A stretch of 64,000 nt of DNA from Blattabacterium cuenoti (GCF_014252095.1 NZ_CP059210.1:87773-151772); one strand, 5' to 3'; positions 19,169-29,016 are shown, counted from the stretch's first letter. Program-made: numbers and translations. Notes: a model not told the origin generated them from the letters alone.

Positions 19169-19641
19169 TCAATAGATTTCCGAAAAATAGCCATATATAA
19201 AGCTGTTTTAGCGCATTCTATGCCTTTATTCCCTTTTTTCCCACCGGATCTATCCAAAGATTGCTGTTTATTTTTGTCAGTAAGAACACAAAATATAACT
19301 GGAACATCATATTGAATATTGATATCCTTTATTCCTTGTGAAATAGCTTGAGAAAGATACTTAAAATGAGAAGTTTCTCCTTGTATAAGAGACCCTATGA
19401 CAATAATAGAATCAAAATTATAACAAAGAGCTATTTTTTTAGCTGAATAAATAAGTTCATAGCTTCCTGGAACTTTCCAAGTTTTGATTTTTTCTTTTAA
19501 AATTCCTGATTGAATTAAAGTTTCATATGCTCCTTTATATAGGTTATCGGTAATATCATTATTCCATTGTGCCACTATGATAGCAAATCTTAGATGTTTA
19601 TTTTTTAATTTATCTGTTTGATATACAGGAGTTTGTTTCAT
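19165..19641 (-). CDS. ribH: 6,7-dimethyl-8-ribityllumazine synthase
   Basis: RibH makes the lumazine precursor of riboflavin. The protein shows RFAIIVAQWNNDIT at the substrate-binding start, WKVPGSYEL, and the conserved GSLIQGETSHFKYL segment with its catalytic histidine. I give the start at 19641 (MKQTPVY), eight bases after the preceding gene. A start at 19665 would add eight residues and overlap that gene by 17 bases. The order TPR protein, ribH, mutL, rhomboid fits what I recall from other Bacteroidota. No other riboflavin gene is nearby. Confidence 0.93.
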   Translation of the reverse strand: MKQTPVYQTDKLKNKHLRFAIIVAQWNNDITDNLYKGAYETLIQSGILKEKIKTWKVPGSYELIYSAKKIALCYNFDSIIVIGSLIQGETSHFKYLSQAISQGIKDINIQYDVPVIFCVLTDKNKQQSLDRSGGKKGNKGIECAKTALYMAIFRKSIE

Positions 19642-19648
19642 GTGAGAT

Positions 19649-20314
19649 TTACAATTTATTTTCAAGAAACATGAGATATTTTTCTACATTTTTTTTATAC
19701 AGAAAAATAGGATATCTCTTTTCAATTTTTTTAAGAAAAAATTTAGAATTTTTGTATTTTTTCATAGAAAAAGTTAATAATGCTGCTTTGTAATAATAAA
19801 GAGGCGTAGTGATTTCATTTTCTCTTATATTAGCTGCTTTAACATAATTTTTTAAAGCTTCATTTTTATTTTTAATCTGTGCAAAGGCATCTCCTATCAT
19901 TCCATATTTAATAGAGGATAAAAATTCATCTTTTGCAGAAAAATTTCTCATCATTTTTATAGATTCTTTATAGTTTCCTAATTTATAAAAGCAAATTCCA
20001 GCATAAAATTTAGAAATATTACCTGCTTTAGTAAAAGGATATTTGGTAAAAATGCCATAAAATCCTAGATAAGGAATTTTTAATTTTTTTTTATTTAAAG
20101 CTTGATCTATAGCTCCCTGAGAAAGATATTTTTGTGCATAGCTTAATTCTTCCAGAGCTTTTTCCTCGGATGGAGATAAAATAAATTTTTTATAAAAGAA
20201 ATAGCTTCCTACTGTTATAAAAATTATACTACAAAAAAAAACCATCACTTTTTTCTTTTTAAAAAAAGAAAAAAGACTAAAATTCATCATAAGGAAAACA
20301 GGATTTTTTTTCAT
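19649..20314 (-). CDS. Membrane-anchored tetratricopeptide-repeat protein
   Basis: A single N-terminal membrane segment (about residues 22-42) is followed by TPR-like helices. The best repeats are around KFYAGICFYKLGNYKESIKMM and the next unit GMIGDAFAQIKNKNEALKNYVKAA. The conserved start of the soluble part (EEKALEELSYAQKYLSQGAIDQAL) resembles a TPR protein widespread in Bacteroidota next to ribH. Its job is not established; such proteins usually scaffold complexes. The first ATG is used, but ATGs at residues 9 and 10 are equally possible. Confidence 0.8.
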   Translation of the reverse strand: MKKNPVFLMMNFSLFSFFKKKKVMVFFCSIIFITVGSYFFYKKFILSPSEEKALEELSYAQKYLSQGAIDQALNKKKLKIPYLGFYGIFTKYPFTKAGNISKFYAGICFYKLGNYKESIKMMRNFSAKDEFLSSIKYGMIGDAFAQIKNKNEALKNYVKAANIRENEITTPLYYYKAALLTFSMKKYKNSKFFLKKIEKRYPIFLYKKNVEKYLMFLENKL

Positions 20315-20360
20315 TTTTAAAGAAATACTGTGAATAAATATAAAATATACATAAAATCAT

Positions 20361-21692
20361 TTAGTTTTTTTTTCGTATGACTTCTATACTCTTTATTCTT
20401 TTATGATCTAGGCTTCTTATAATGAAAGAATAGTTTAAAAAATTAATTTTTTGTTTTCGTTTTGGAAATTCTTTATTGATTTCCATAAGAAACCCTCCCA
20501 AAGTATCTGCATCTCCTTTTTTTTTTTCGAAAAATACTTCCTCTTTTATTTCCATAATACGATAAAAATTGATCAGGGAAGTTTTTCCATCAAATAAATA
20601 ATTATTCTGATTTAGTTTTGAATAAGACATGTCTTCTTCATCAAATTCATCTACAATATCTCCTACAATCTCCTCAATAACATCTTCAAGAGTAATTAAT
20701 CCACAAGTTCCTCCGTATTCATCTACCACAATAGCTAAATGGATCTTTTTTTTTTTAAAATCATTTAAAAGATCATCTATTTTTTTGTTTTCTGGAACAA
20801 AAAAAGGAGGATGAATCAGTTTAGTCCATTCAAATTCTTTTTCATGAATAAATGGAAGAAGATCTTTAGAAAAAAGCACTCCTTCTATATCATCAATACT
20901 GTCTTTATAAATAGGAATTCTAGAATATCCTTGATAACGAATTAATTCTAAAACGTGAAAAAACAGAGTATTCCTGTTCAAAGCGAACATATCTATCCTT
21001 GGAGTCATGATTTGATGTATTTCTGTATTTCCAAAATTCACAATTCTTTGCAAAAAGAGACATTCTTTAACATTTTTTTTATGAGAAGATGCGATTTTTA
21101 AGGCTTTTGAAAGTTGATCCACAGATATTCTATTCTTTTTCTTTCTCATTTTTTTTTCTATCAGTTTAGAAATGAGGATCATAATTTTACTAAAAGGATC
21201 TAGAATTTTTCCGAGAAACATCAAGGTTTTTGACATGAAGAGAGCAAAACGAAAATTATTTTTTCGAGCATATATTTTTGGAATTATTTCTCCAAATAAA
21301 AGTAAAATAAAAGTTAAAAAAACCACTTCTAAAAGAAAATTTATAGGAATTGAAAAACTTTTTTTCAAAGATTTTGTGATTAAATATGAGCTTAATATAA
21401 CAATTCCTATATTAGAAAAATTATTGAATATCAATATCGTAGCTAAAAGTTTTTTTCTATTCTTAAGAACATTTAACACTCTATCTCCTCTAGATGGATT
21501 TTTTTTTCTTTCTCTATCAATAGTTTTTTTTTCAAGACAAAAAAAAGCAGTTTCTGATCCAGATATAAGTGCAGAAAATAATAGTAAGATGATTATTAAC
21601 ACAAATAGAAATATTTGAAAATATAGAGTGCTTTCTAAAAAAATGCTCGTAGAAGATTTTTTTTCCAAGAGATTTAATTTTGATGAAAACAA
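20361..21692 (-). CDS. gldE: GldE-like CNNM/CBS-domain membrane protein
   Basis: The 443 residues contain an N-terminal DUF21/CNNM membrane domain with about four hydrophobic segments. Two CBS modules follow (ITPRIDMFAL-type start as IMTPRIDMFAL; then VVDEYGGTCGLITLEDVIEEIVGDIVDEFDEE) and a C-terminal CorC/HlyC domain. In gliding flavobacteria a homologue next to mutY and an HU gene is gldE. Here it lies three bases from mutY, but ssb and gldD are absent. The organism is presumably non-motile, so a role in metal transport or envelope upkeep is more likely. Two A11 tracts stay in frame. Confidence 0.85.
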   Translation of the reverse strand: MFSSKLNLLEKKSSTSIFLESTLYFQIFLFVLIIILLLFSALISGSETAFFCLEKKTIDRERKKNPSRGDRVLNVLKNRKKLLATILIFNNFSNIGIVILSSYLITKSLKKSFSIPINFLLEVVFLTFILLLFGEIIPKIYARKNNFRFALFMSKTLMFLGKILDPFSKIMILISKLIEKKMRKKKNRISVDQLSKALKIASSHKKNVKECLFLQRIVNFGNTEIHQIMTPRIDMFALNRNTLFFHVLELIRYQGYSRIPIYKDSIDDIEGVLFSKDLLPFIHEKEFEWTKLIHPPFFVPENKKIDDLLNDFKKKKIHLAIVVDEYGGTCGLITLEDVIEEIVGDIVDEFDEEDMSYSKLNQNNYLFDGKTSLINFYRIMEIKEEVFFEKKKGDADTLGGFLMEINKEFPKRKQKINFLNYSFIIRSLDHKRIKSIEVIRKKN

Positions 21693-21694
21693 AA

Positions 21695-22750
21695 CTAAAT
21701 CATTTTTTCATGTTTTAAAAACAAGGTAATTGGACGAGGAAAAGGATATTCAACAATTTTTTCGTGTGGAATGAAAAAAAAATTATCAAAATATTTTTCT
21801 TTTTGAATATTTTGTATGATTTTACAATTTAAAAATTGAATGGATAATGTCTGATGAGTTAACTTATGTATTACTTTATAAATAATAGAATCAGAAATTA
21901 TCCTAAACCTCGTCCAAATCTTATCTTTGATTTCGTGAATGGAAAGATTTTTTTCTGATTCTATTAACGGAAAATCATACAACCCTTTCCATATGTCTGG
22001 GTGATTTCTTTTCTGAATACAGAGATGCTTCTTTTTATCCCATATAAAAACATAATAAAAAAATCTATGAGAAACAGATTTTTTTATTATGTTTTTAACA
22101 GGAAGATCATAGACCGTTCCATTTTTCAATGCAAAACAAGAAGATTTTACTGGACAGTAAAAACATTTAGCTTTTCTTGGAGTGCATAAAGTAGAGCCTA
22201 AATCCATAACAGCTTGATTAAAAATTCCTGGATAGTGATGATCCATTATTTTTAAAATGAAAAATCTAAATATATTTTTTGCTCTAGCAGATGTGATCTT
22301 ATGGTAAATTCCTAAATATCTAGAAAATACTCTATAAGCATTTCCATCCAAAGCAGGAATCACTTCATCGAAACATATAGAGGCTACAGCTGCTCCTGTA
22401 TATGGACCTATTCCTTTATATTTGATTAATTCTTTATATGTTTTTGGAAAAAATCCACTTGGTTTTTCTTTTACCAATTTTTTAGCAAACAAATGTAAAT
22501 AGCGAGCTCTTGTATAATAACCTAATCCTTCCCATTCTTTCAAGACTTCTTTTTCTTCTGCATAGGCTAATTTTTCTATATTTGGAAATTTTTTGACAAA
22601 ATCTAAATAATATTTTATAGTTTTTGATACTCTTGTTTGTTGCAGCATAAATTCAGAAACTAATACATAGTATGGATTTTTAGTTTCTCTCCAAGGAAGT
22701 TTTCGATAATTGTTTTTATACCAGTTTATTATTTTTTTAGAAAAATTCAT
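21695..22750 (-). CDS. mutY: A/G-specific adenine glycosylase
   Basis: MutY removes adenine mispaired with 8-oxoguanine. The protein has the catalytic glutamate in SEFMLQQTRV, the helix-hairpin-helix YKGIGPYTGAAVASI followed by the catalytic aspartate in PALDGNAYRV, and a complete 4Fe-4S site of pattern C-x6-C-x2-C-x5-C (CTPRKAKCFYCPVKSSC). A NUDIX-like C-terminal domain follows. The 351 residues are full length. It is divergent from the HU gene and precedes gldE on the minus strand. With MutL it shows that some repair capacity persists. Confidence 0.96.
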   Translation of the reverse strand: MNFSKKIINWYKNNYRKLPWRETKNPYYVLVSEFMLQQTRVSKTIKYYLDFVKKFPNIEKLAYAEEKEVLKEWEGLGYYTRARYLHLFAKKLVKEKPSGFFPKTYKELIKYKGIGPYTGAAVASICFDEVIPALDGNAYRVFSRYLGIYHKITSARAKNIFRFFILKIMDHHYPGIFNQAVMDLGSTLCTPRKAKCFYCPVKSSCFALKNGTVYDLPVKNIIKKSVSHRFFYYVFIWDKKKHLCIQKRNHPDIWKGLYDFPLIESEKNLSIHEIKDKIWTRFRIISDSIIYKVIHKLTHQTLSIQFLNCKIIQNIQKEKYFDNFFFIPHEKIVEYPFPRPITLFLKHEKMI

Positions 22751-22835
22751 ATCTATGTTAATTTTAGAGCAATTTTATAAAAAATTGGTATATTTAGGAA
22801 ACCGAATTTTGTTATTCGATTTATAATGATTCAAC

Positions 22836-23129
22836 ATGACAAAAGCAGATATAATAACAGAAATCATATCCGAAACGGGATCTGAGAGAATTGACACGCA
22901 AAAGGTGATAGAAACGTTTATGAAAAAAATAAAACAAAGCCTAAAATCTGGAGAAAATGTTTATTTACGAGGATTTGGATCCTTTATTATTAAATACAGA
23001 GCGAAAAAACTTGGACGTCATATATCCAAAGATATGTCTATTGTCATTCCTGCGCATAATATACCAGCATTTAAACCTGCAAAAGCATTTACCGAGTTAG
23101 TCAAAAAAAACGTTCCTATTAAAAAATAA
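22836..23129 (+). CDS. HU/IHF-family DNA-binding protein
   Basis: HU-type proteins bend and compact DNA. The 97-residue product has the family layout: N-terminal dimerisation helices (TKADIITEIISETG), the GSFIIKYRAKKLGRHISKDMSI beta-arm region, and the conserved proline-containing tip written here as VIPAHNIPAFKPAKAF. In flavobacteria the gene at this position beside mutY is often called himA, but the sequence alone does not separate HU from IHF. It is divergent from mutY and followed by the 30-residue basic protein and rng. Confidence 0.95.
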   Translation: MTKADIITEIISETGSERIDTQKVIETFMKKIKQSLKSGENVYLRGFGSFIIKYRAKKLGRHISKDMSIVIPAHNIPAFKPAKAFTELVKKNVPIKK

Positions 23130-23159
23130 TATGTAGGTGATAAACAACGATTTAAAATT

Positions 23160-23252
23160 ATGCCAAACGGAAAAAAAAGAAAAAGACGTAAAATTTCTAC
23201 CCATAAAAGAAAAAAAAGAAATAGGAAGAATAGACATAAAAAGAAAAAATAA
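23160..23252 (+). CDS. 30-residue Lys/Arg-rich conserved small protein
   Basis: The reading frame begins MPNGKKRKRRKISTHKRKKR and ends in TAA at 23250-23252. More than half of the residues are Lys or Arg. I recall near-identical small proteins (MPxGKKRKRHKxxTHKRKKR type) in many Bacteroidota at this same place between the HU gene and rng. That supports a real gene despite its size. The composition suggests an RNA- or ribosome-associated protein; that is inference, and I cannot equate it with a named ribosomal protein. It lies 30 bases after the HU gene. Confidence 0.75.
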   Translation: MPNGKKRKRRKISTHKRKKRNRKNRHKKKK

Positions 23253-23322
23253 AAATTTTTATCAAAAGTTCATCTTTTATAATTTTTAAAACTTTTTTTC
23301 CTTGTTTTTGTGTATGATGTGT

Positions 23323-24846
23323 ATGAATAAAGAGTTAGTTATAAATGCAGAAGAACAAGAAGTAAAAATAGCCCTTTTAGAAGAAGGGAAATTGTTAGAA
23401 CTTCATCGAGAAGTTTTCAATAAAAAGTTCTCTGTAGGGGATATATATTTAGGTGTAGTAAAAAAGATTTCATATGGATTAAATGCGGCTATCATTGATA
23501 TAGGATATTCAAAAGGAGCTTTTTTGCATTATAATGATCTTGGATTTCAAATAGAAAAAATGTTAAGTCTGATCATTCAAAAAAAAAATTCTTTTTTGAT
23601 AAAAAAAGAGAATAGGAGTTCCATAGAAAAAATTTTATATCCTGGACAAAAAATTCTGGTTCAAATTTCGAAAGAACCCATTTCCAATAAAGGACCAAAA
23701 TTAACTGCCAAGTTATGTATTCCTGGAAGAAATTTAGTGTTAATTCCTTTTTCAGAAAAGATTTCTATTTCTAAAAAAATTAAAAACACGAAAGAAAAAA
23801 GTCGATTAATTTCTTGTATAAAGAAAATACAACCAAAAGAATTTGGAATTCTTATTCGAACGGCGGCTTCTTCCAAAAAAGAACAAGTTTTCAAAAAAGA
23901 ACTATTCTTTTTAATAAAAAAATGGAAAATTATATTAAGTAATTTAATCAAATTACCTCCAGTTAGGGTTTTAAGCGAAAGTAGTAAAACTTCTTGTTTA
24001 TTAAGAGATACATTCAATAATGATTTTAAATCTATTTATTGTAACAATAGGTTTCTTTGCCAGGAAATTCGTTCTTATTTATCTTTAATTGCCCCAGAAA
24101 AAACCAGCATTATTAAACATTATAAAGGAGATATTCCCATATTTGAAAAATATGGGATTGAGAAACAGATAAAAAATTTTTTGGGAAAAAATGTTCCTCT
24201 TGCAAATGGAGCTTATCTTGTTATTGAACATACTGAAGCTTTACATGTTATAGATGTGAATAGTGGGATGATTAATCACATTAAAAAATATTGTACAGAA
24301 TCAGAAAGAATAGATACTATGTTAAAAGTCAATCTTTTAGCTGCAACAGAAATTGCTAGACAACTGAGGTTAAGGGATATGGGAGGAATAATTATAGTAG
24401 ATTTTATAGATATGTCTGAGCCCTATCAAAGAAAAAAATTATATGAACATTTGAAAGAAAAAATGAAAAATGATAGAGCCAAACACCAAATTTTACCTCC
24501 AAATGAATTTGGTTTAGTTCAATTTACCCGTCATAGAGTAAGACCTGAATTAAAAGCTAATCATCATGATAAAAAATTTAAAGAATCTCCTATAGTTTAT
24601 ATTCATCATTTAGAATTTATTCTAGAGACTCTTGTAAAAGATAAATTTCATAAAGGAATACAATTGCATATACATACTTTTGTAGCGGCTTATCTGAAAA
24701 AAGGATTTCCTTCTATTCAACATAAATGGCTTTTTAAATATAAAAAATGGATTAAAATTATTCCTAGAGATTCTTTTAAATACACGGAATATAAAATTTT
24801 CAATAAAAATAAAGAAGTAGTTTCCTCTTCTTTTAAAAGAAATTAA
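23323..24846 (+). CDS. rng: Ribonuclease G/E family endoribonuclease
   Basis: RNase G/E enzymes process rRNA and decay mRNA. The protein has the N-terminal S1-type RNA-binding domain (VGDIYLGVVKKISYGLNAAI). The catalytic core includes IEHTEALHVIDVNSG and GGIIIVDFIDM, whose aspartates bind the catalytic metal. I choose MNKELVINA at 23323, as in flavobacterial homologues; several in-frame starts lie just upstream (23302-23317). At 507 residues it lacks the long C-terminal scaffold of E. coli RNase E, so it is the RNase G form. Confidence 0.94.
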   Translation: MNKELVINAEEQEVKIALLEEGKLLELHREVFNKKFSVGDIYLGVVKKISYGLNAAIIDIGYSKGAFLHYNDLGFQIEKMLSLIIQKKNSFLIKKENRSSIEKILYPGQKILVQISKEPISNKGPKLTAKLCIPGRNLVLIPFSEKISISKKIKNTKEKSRLISCIKKIQPKEFGILIRTAASSKKEQVFKKELFFLIKKWKIILSNLIKLPPVRVLSESSKTSCLLRDTFNNDFKSIYCNNRFLCQEIRSYLSLIAPEKTSIIKHYKGDIPIFEKYGIEKQIKNFLGKNVPLANGAYLVIEHTEALHVIDVNSGMINHIKKYCTESERIDTMLKVNLLAATEIARQLRLRDMGGIIIVDFIDMSEPYQRKKLYEHLKEKMKNDRAKHQILPPNEFGLVQFTRHRVRPELKANHHDKKFKESPIVYIHHLEFILETLVKDKFHKGIQLHIHTFVAAYLKKGFPSIQHKWLFKYKKWIKIIPRDSFKYTEYKIFNKNKEVVSSSFKRN

Positions 24847-24864
24847 TTTCTTAAATTTATTAAT

Positions 24865-24947
24865 GTGGGCGTGGTGGAATTGGCAGACACGTCAGACTTA
24901 GGATCTGATGCCTATCAGGCATAAGGGTTCGAATCCCTTCGCCCGCA
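24865..24947 (+). tRNA. tRNA-Leu (anticodon UAG)
   Basis: Acceptor GTGGGCG pairs with CGCCCGC (one U-G pair) followed by discriminator A. Anticodon stem TCAGA/TCTGA encloses CTTAGGA, giving anticodon UAG. A long variable arm (TGCCTATCAGGCA) and the T arm GGGTTCGAATCCC confirm a type II tRNA. It lies between rng and the convergent GHMP kinase gene; CCA is not encoded. Confidence 0.96.
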
Positions 24948-24979
24948 CATTGTGATGTTTTTTTTTCACTCTCCTATTA

Positions 24980-25948
24980 TCATATAATCATGTCATCAAA
25001 TGAAATAAGGGTATGAAATCCTTTTTTTGAAAAATATTTTCTCATTCCATCTCTATAACTGATTAAAATAAAATCCCCTCCCCAAGCTCCTAAACTTTTT
25101 ACCAAACCTAAATAATCTGGAAAATATGTTTCTTTTATAGTAGGAATATCTAATATGTCGGATATAATCTTTTCATGTTTCAACAAAAGTTCCTCAAATT
25201 CTTTTAAAGTTTTACAAAAAGGAATTTTTTTGGTAATAGAAGATATGAAATCCATTCTTTTACTAAAGATCTTTAAATCTTTTTTTTTTTTTAGAAAAAA
25301 TCGGATACTTTCACAAGTATTCTGTTTCTTATTTAGATATAAAAAAAAAAGTTGTTCTTTAAATGGGGGATTAAAATCTATAGGAATAACATGAGGTCCT
25401 TTATTTTTTAATCTTCTAAAAATTATAGGTTTCGAATAATATCCACAAGCAATATCATATCCACTTCCTGGAAAATTTTTTTCTAATAATAAATGAGGTT
25501 TTACTCTGGACCATTTGGCTATATTACTAATCAAAGTAGAACTACTTCCTAATCCCCAATTTCTAGAAAATTCTAATTTCGTTTTTACATATATTCCAAA
25601 TGTATTGGAAAGAAAATTTTTTTGAATTTCTCTAGATTTTAGCAATAAATTTCTTAATCGAAAAGCAGTTTTTTTTTCTGTTTCATAACAGATATCTAAA
25701 GAAGGAAGTTGAAAGATTCCCTCAAACCAAAGTTGATCTTTTTCATCAAAACTCTTCCATTGTAAAAATTCAGAAGATAAAGTAGAAAAACAGGGAGAGT
25801 CATTTTTATAATAAAAAATGGTAAATGATTGTCCTTTAATTGTGGGTAAAGCTAAACCAAAAGCTCCATGCAAAATTAAATACTCTCCTGTTAATAACAA
25901 TTTTCCATGACTATAATAATAAAAAAAATGTAAATCTTTTAATTTCAT
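24980..25948 (-). CDS. GYDIA-family GHMP kinase
   Basis: This belongs to a Bacteroidota-type branch of the GHMP small-molecule kinases. The N-terminus reads SHGKLLLTGEYLILHGAFGL, the ATP-binding motif is WGLGSSST, and the family-defining GYDIA follows. The C-terminal SLGAWGGDF matches the third GHMP motif. Relatives are often linked to the mevalonate pathway, but the substrate is not established from sequence and no mevalonate gene is nearby. The 322-residue frame passes intact through an A13 tract (25280-25292 on the plus strand, as T13). fabD lies immediately upstream. Confidence 0.88.
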   Translation of the reverse strand: MKLKDLHFFYYYSHGKLLLTGEYLILHGAFGLALPTIKGQSFTIFYYKNDSPCFSTLSSEFLQWKSFDEKDQLWFEGIFQLPSLDICYETEKKTAFRLRNLLLKSREIQKNFLSNTFGIYVKTKLEFSRNWGLGSSSTLISNIAKWSRVKPHLLLEKNFPGSGYDIACGYYSKPIIFRRLKNKGPHVIPIDFNPPFKEQLFFLYLNKKQNTCESIRFFLKKKKDLKIFSKRMDFISSITKKIPFCKTLKEFEELLLKHEKIISDILDIPTIKETYFPDYLGLVKSLGAWGGDFILISYRDGMRKYFSKKGFHTLISFDDMII

Positions 25949-25952
25949 ATTT

Positions 25953-26816
25953 TTAATTATTCTTTTTTATAATTTTCTTTATTATTCCTTGTAAAACGTT
26001 TCCTGGTCCTACTTCAATAAATGAAATCGCCCCTTTTTTTATCATATTTTCTATTGATTGTTTCCATTTAACAGGAGAAGTTAATTGTTCGATAAGATTT
26101 TTTTTTATTTCATCAGAATTACTCACTGATTTAGCGGTTACATTTTGATATATTGGACATGTAGAATCTTTAAAAGTAATTCTTTCTAGAAAGATTTTTA
26201 ATCTTTTTTTAGCTGGTTCCATAATAGGAGAATGAAATGCTCCATGAACGGGAAGTTTTAAAATTTTTTTAGCCCCAATTTTTTCTAAAGAACTACAAAC
26301 TCTTTTCAAAGCTTTTTCTTCTCCTGAAATTACTAATTGTCCATGACTATTATAATTAGCTGGAACAATAATTCCAGGATCTTTTTTACAAACATTTTCT
26401 ATGATTTCATCTTCTAATCCAAACACAACTGCCATCCCTCCATATATAGACTCACATATTTCTTGCATTAGACTAGCTCTTTTTTCTACTAATTTTAATC
26501 CATCCTCAAAAGAAAATACATCAATGGCAGTTAAAGCAGAAAATTCTCCAAGAGAATGTCCAGCTACCATATCCGGATAAAAATCATTTAATATTTTTGC
26601 TTGTATTACTGAATAAATATAAATAGCCAATTGTGTATACTTAGTTTTTTTTATAATTTTCATGCTAGAACCATCGAACATGATGTTTGTTATGTTAAAT
26701 CCCAAAACGTCGTTGGATAGTTGAAACAATTTTTTTGCTAAACTAGAAGTTTTGTATAAATTTTTTCCCATTCCCAAAAATTGGGATCCTTGACCTGGAA
26801 ATATATAAGCCTTCAT
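25953..26816 (-). CDS. fabD: Malonyl-CoA--acyl carrier protein transacylase
   Basis: FabD loads malonate onto ACP for fatty-acid elongation. The 287-residue protein opens YIFPGQGSQFLGMGK, has the nucleophile elbow GHSLGEFSAL with its catalytic serine, the VHGAFHSPIMEPA segment with the catalytic histidine, and the closing FIEVGPGNVLQG. All are standard. It is four bases upstream of the GHMP kinase gene on the minus strand and divergent from tatD. Together with AccB and AccC (43-44 kb) it shows that fatty-acid synthesis is retained. Confidence 0.97.
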   Translation of the reverse strand: MKAYIFPGQGSQFLGMGKNLYKTSSLAKKLFQLSNDVLGFNITNIMFDGSSMKIIKKTKYTQLAIYIYSVIQAKILNDFYPDMVAGHSLGEFSALTAIDVFSFEDGLKLVEKRASLMQEICESIYGGMAVVFGLEDEIIENVCKKDPGIIVPANYNSHGQLVISGEEKALKRVCSSLEKIGAKKILKLPVHGAFHSPIMEPAKKRLKIFLERITFKDSTCPIYQNVTAKSVSNSDEIKKNLIEQLTSPVKWKQSIENMIKKGAISFIEVGPGNVLQGIIKKIIKKNN

Positions 26817-26863
26817 ATTCCTAATAAATTTTTAATTTGAACAAAAATTAATAACGTTTTATA

Positions 26864-27631
26864 ATGAAAATCACGGACACTCATACTCATCTATACATGC
26901 AACAATTTGATGTAGATAGAGATGTAATCATACAAAAAGCGATATCTAATGGAATAGATAGATTTTTTCTTCCTTCTATAGATAGCTCAACTATTCCTAG
27001 AATATTAAAATTGGAAAAAAAATATCCGAAAAGATGTTTTTCCATGATTGGATTGCATCCTAACAAGGTACATCCAGAAAATTTAGAACAAGAATTAAAT
27101 AATATCAAAAAATGGTTAGATCTACATTCTTTCATTTCTTTAGGGGAAGTTGGGATAGATTTTCACTTAGAAAAAAAATTTGTTCTGGAACAAGAATATG
27201 CTTTTCAAACTCAAATAAAATGGGCAAAAATGAAAAATTTACCCATAATTATTCATTGTAGAAAAGCTTTTGATCAAGTTTTTAATATTCTAAAAGAATA
27301 CTATTCTACTACAAAAGGAATTTTTCATTGTTTTTCCGGAACTTTAGAACAAGCAAAAAAAATTATTGATTTTGGATTAAAACTAGGCATTGGAGGGATT
27401 ATCACTTTTAAAAAAAACAATCTCAGTCACTTTTTACATAAAATTAGTTTAAAAAATATCGTATTAGAAACAGATTCTCCATATTTATCTCCCGTTCCAT
27501 TTAGAGGAAAAAGAAATGAACCCATTTATATAAAAATAGTTTTAAAAAAACTTTCTCAAATTTATTCTATTCCAGAGGAAAAAATAGCTGATATTATTAA
27601 TATAAATGTACAAGAACTTTTTTTTAATTAA
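26864..27631 (+). CDS. tatD: TatD-family metal-dependent hydrolase
   Basis: TatD proteins are TIM-barrel metal-dependent nucleases implicated in DNA end processing and quality control. The 255 residues have the metal-binding DTHTHLY at the start, the conserved [30 protein letters not shown] and the closing [12 protein letters not shown]. All expected metal ligands are present and the length is normal. It is divergent from fabD and overlaps the end of the convergent fumC gene by four bases. Confidence 0.94.
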   Translation: MKITDTHTHLYMQQFDVDRDVIIQKAISNGIDRFFLPSIDSSTIPRILKLEKKYPKRCFSMIGLHPNKVHPENLEQELNNIKKWLDLHSFISLGEVGIDFHLEKKFVLEQEYAFQTQIKWAKMKNLPIIIHCRKAFDQVFNILKEYYSTTKGIFHCFSGTLEQAKKIIDFGLKLGIGGIITFKKNNLSHFLHKISLKNIVLETDSPYLSPVPFRGKRNEPIYIKIVLKKLSQIYSIPEEKIADIININVQELFFN

Positions 27632-29016
27632 ATCATTTTATCCGGTTTGACTAATTTATCAAATTCCTCTACGGTTAAATATCCTAACCTAATAGCTTCT
27701 TCTTTTAAAGTCGTATTATTCATATATGCACATTTTGCAATTTTTGCAGATTTTTCGTATCCTATGCTTGTGTTAAGTACCGTCACTAGCATTAAAGATC
27801 TCTCTAGTAGTTCTTGAATCCTTGCATGATTTGGAGTAATTCCTTGAACACAAAGATTGGAAAAAGAAATGCTAGCATCTGACAAGAGCTGTGCAGACTG
27901 TAAAAAATTATATGCCATTAAGGGTTTAGAAACATTGAGTTCATAATTTCCTGAGGCCCCTGCTATAGAAATAGCCATATCGTTCCCTATGATTTGTGTG
28001 CAAACCATCATAAGAGCTTCACATTGTGTAGGGTTTATTTTTCCAGGCATAATAGAAGATCCAGGTTCATTTTCAGGAATGAAAATTTCTCCTATTCCGG
28101 AACGAGGTCCAGAAGCTAGAAAACGGATATCATTTGATATTTTCATTAAAGAAACAGCTATTTGTTTTAGAGAAGCATGAGATTCTACTATGGCATCATG
28201 AGAGGCTATAGATTCGAATTTGTTATCTGCCACTTTAAATGGAAGTCCAGTATATTGACAAATATAGTCAATAACTTTAAAATCATATCCTTTAGGTGAA
28301 TTTAATCCAGTTCCTACAGCTGTTCCTCCAATAGATAATTCAGAAAGATGATCTAAAGTTTTTTTAAGAGAATTTAACCCGTGATTCATTTGAGAAACAT
28401 AACCGGAAAATTCTTGTCCTAAAGTTATAGGAACGGCATCCATAAGATGAGTTCTTCCTATTTTAATCACATTTTTGAATGAATGACTTTTTTTTTCTAA
28501 TGTGTTACGCAATTTTTCCAGAGATGGAATGGTTTGTTCTACCAATTTCTTATAAGAAGCAATATGCATAGCGGTCGAATAAGTATCATTAGATGATTGA
28601 GACTTATTAACATCATCATTAGGATGTATAATAAAAGACTTACTCTTTCCAAGCTTTTCCTCAATTAAAACTTTAGATCTATTAGATATCACTTCATTTA
28701 CATTCATATTAGAATGCGTCCCAGATCCAGTTTGCCATATCACCAAAGGAAATTGATCATCTAATTTTCCTTCTAAGATTTCTTCACAAACCAAAGAGAT
28801 CAAGTCTTTTTTCTTTTTTGACAAAATACCTAATTCAAAATTAGTATGTGCAGCCGCTTTTTTTAAAATAGAAAAAGCGTAAATAATTTCCATAGGCATA
28901 GATCCTTCCGGTCCAATTTTAAAATTATTTCTTGATCTTTCTGTTTGTGCTCCCCAATACTTATCCACAGGAACTTGAACTACTCCCAATGTATCTCTTT
29001 CTGTTCTAAAAATCAT
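27628..29016 (-). CDS. fumC: Fumarate hydratase class II
   Basis: FumC interconverts fumarate and malate in the TCA cycle without an iron-sulfur cluster. The 462-residue protein has the superfamily signature [15 protein letters not shown] and the substrate-site segments [15 protein letters not shown] and [17 protein letters not shown]. It is full length and strongly conserved. It stands alone on the minus strand between tatD and the FtsB-like gene. Its substrate fumarate is also the likely electron acceptor of the class 1A PyrD at 46-47 kb. Confidence 0.97.
   Translation of the reverse strand: MIFRTERDTLGVVQVPVDKYWGAQTERSRNNFKIGPEGSMPMEIIYAFSILKKAAAHTNFELGILSKKKKDLISLVCEEILEGKLDDQFPLVIWQTGSGTHSNMNVNEVISNRSKVLIEEKLGKSKSFIIHPNDDVNKSQSSNDTYSTAMHIASYKKLVEQTIPSLEKLRNTLEKKSHSFKNVIKIGRTHLMDAVPITLGQEFSGYVSQMNHGLNSLKKTLDHLSELSIGGTAVGTGLNSPKGYDFKVIDYICQYTGLPFKVADNKFESIASHDAIVESHASLKQIAVSLMKISNDIRFLASGPRSGIGEIFIPENEPGSSIMPGKINPTQCEALMMVCTQIIGNDMAISIAGASGNYELNVSKPLMAYNFLQSAQLLSDASISFSNLCVQGITPNHARIQELLERSLMLVTVLNTSIGYEKSAKIAKCAYMNNTTLKEEAIRLGYLTVEEFDKLVKPDKMI

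Noticed and set aside
21172-21618. 148-residue plus-strand frame opposite gldE
   Set aside because: Antisense to the conserved GldE membrane domain and without any family motif.
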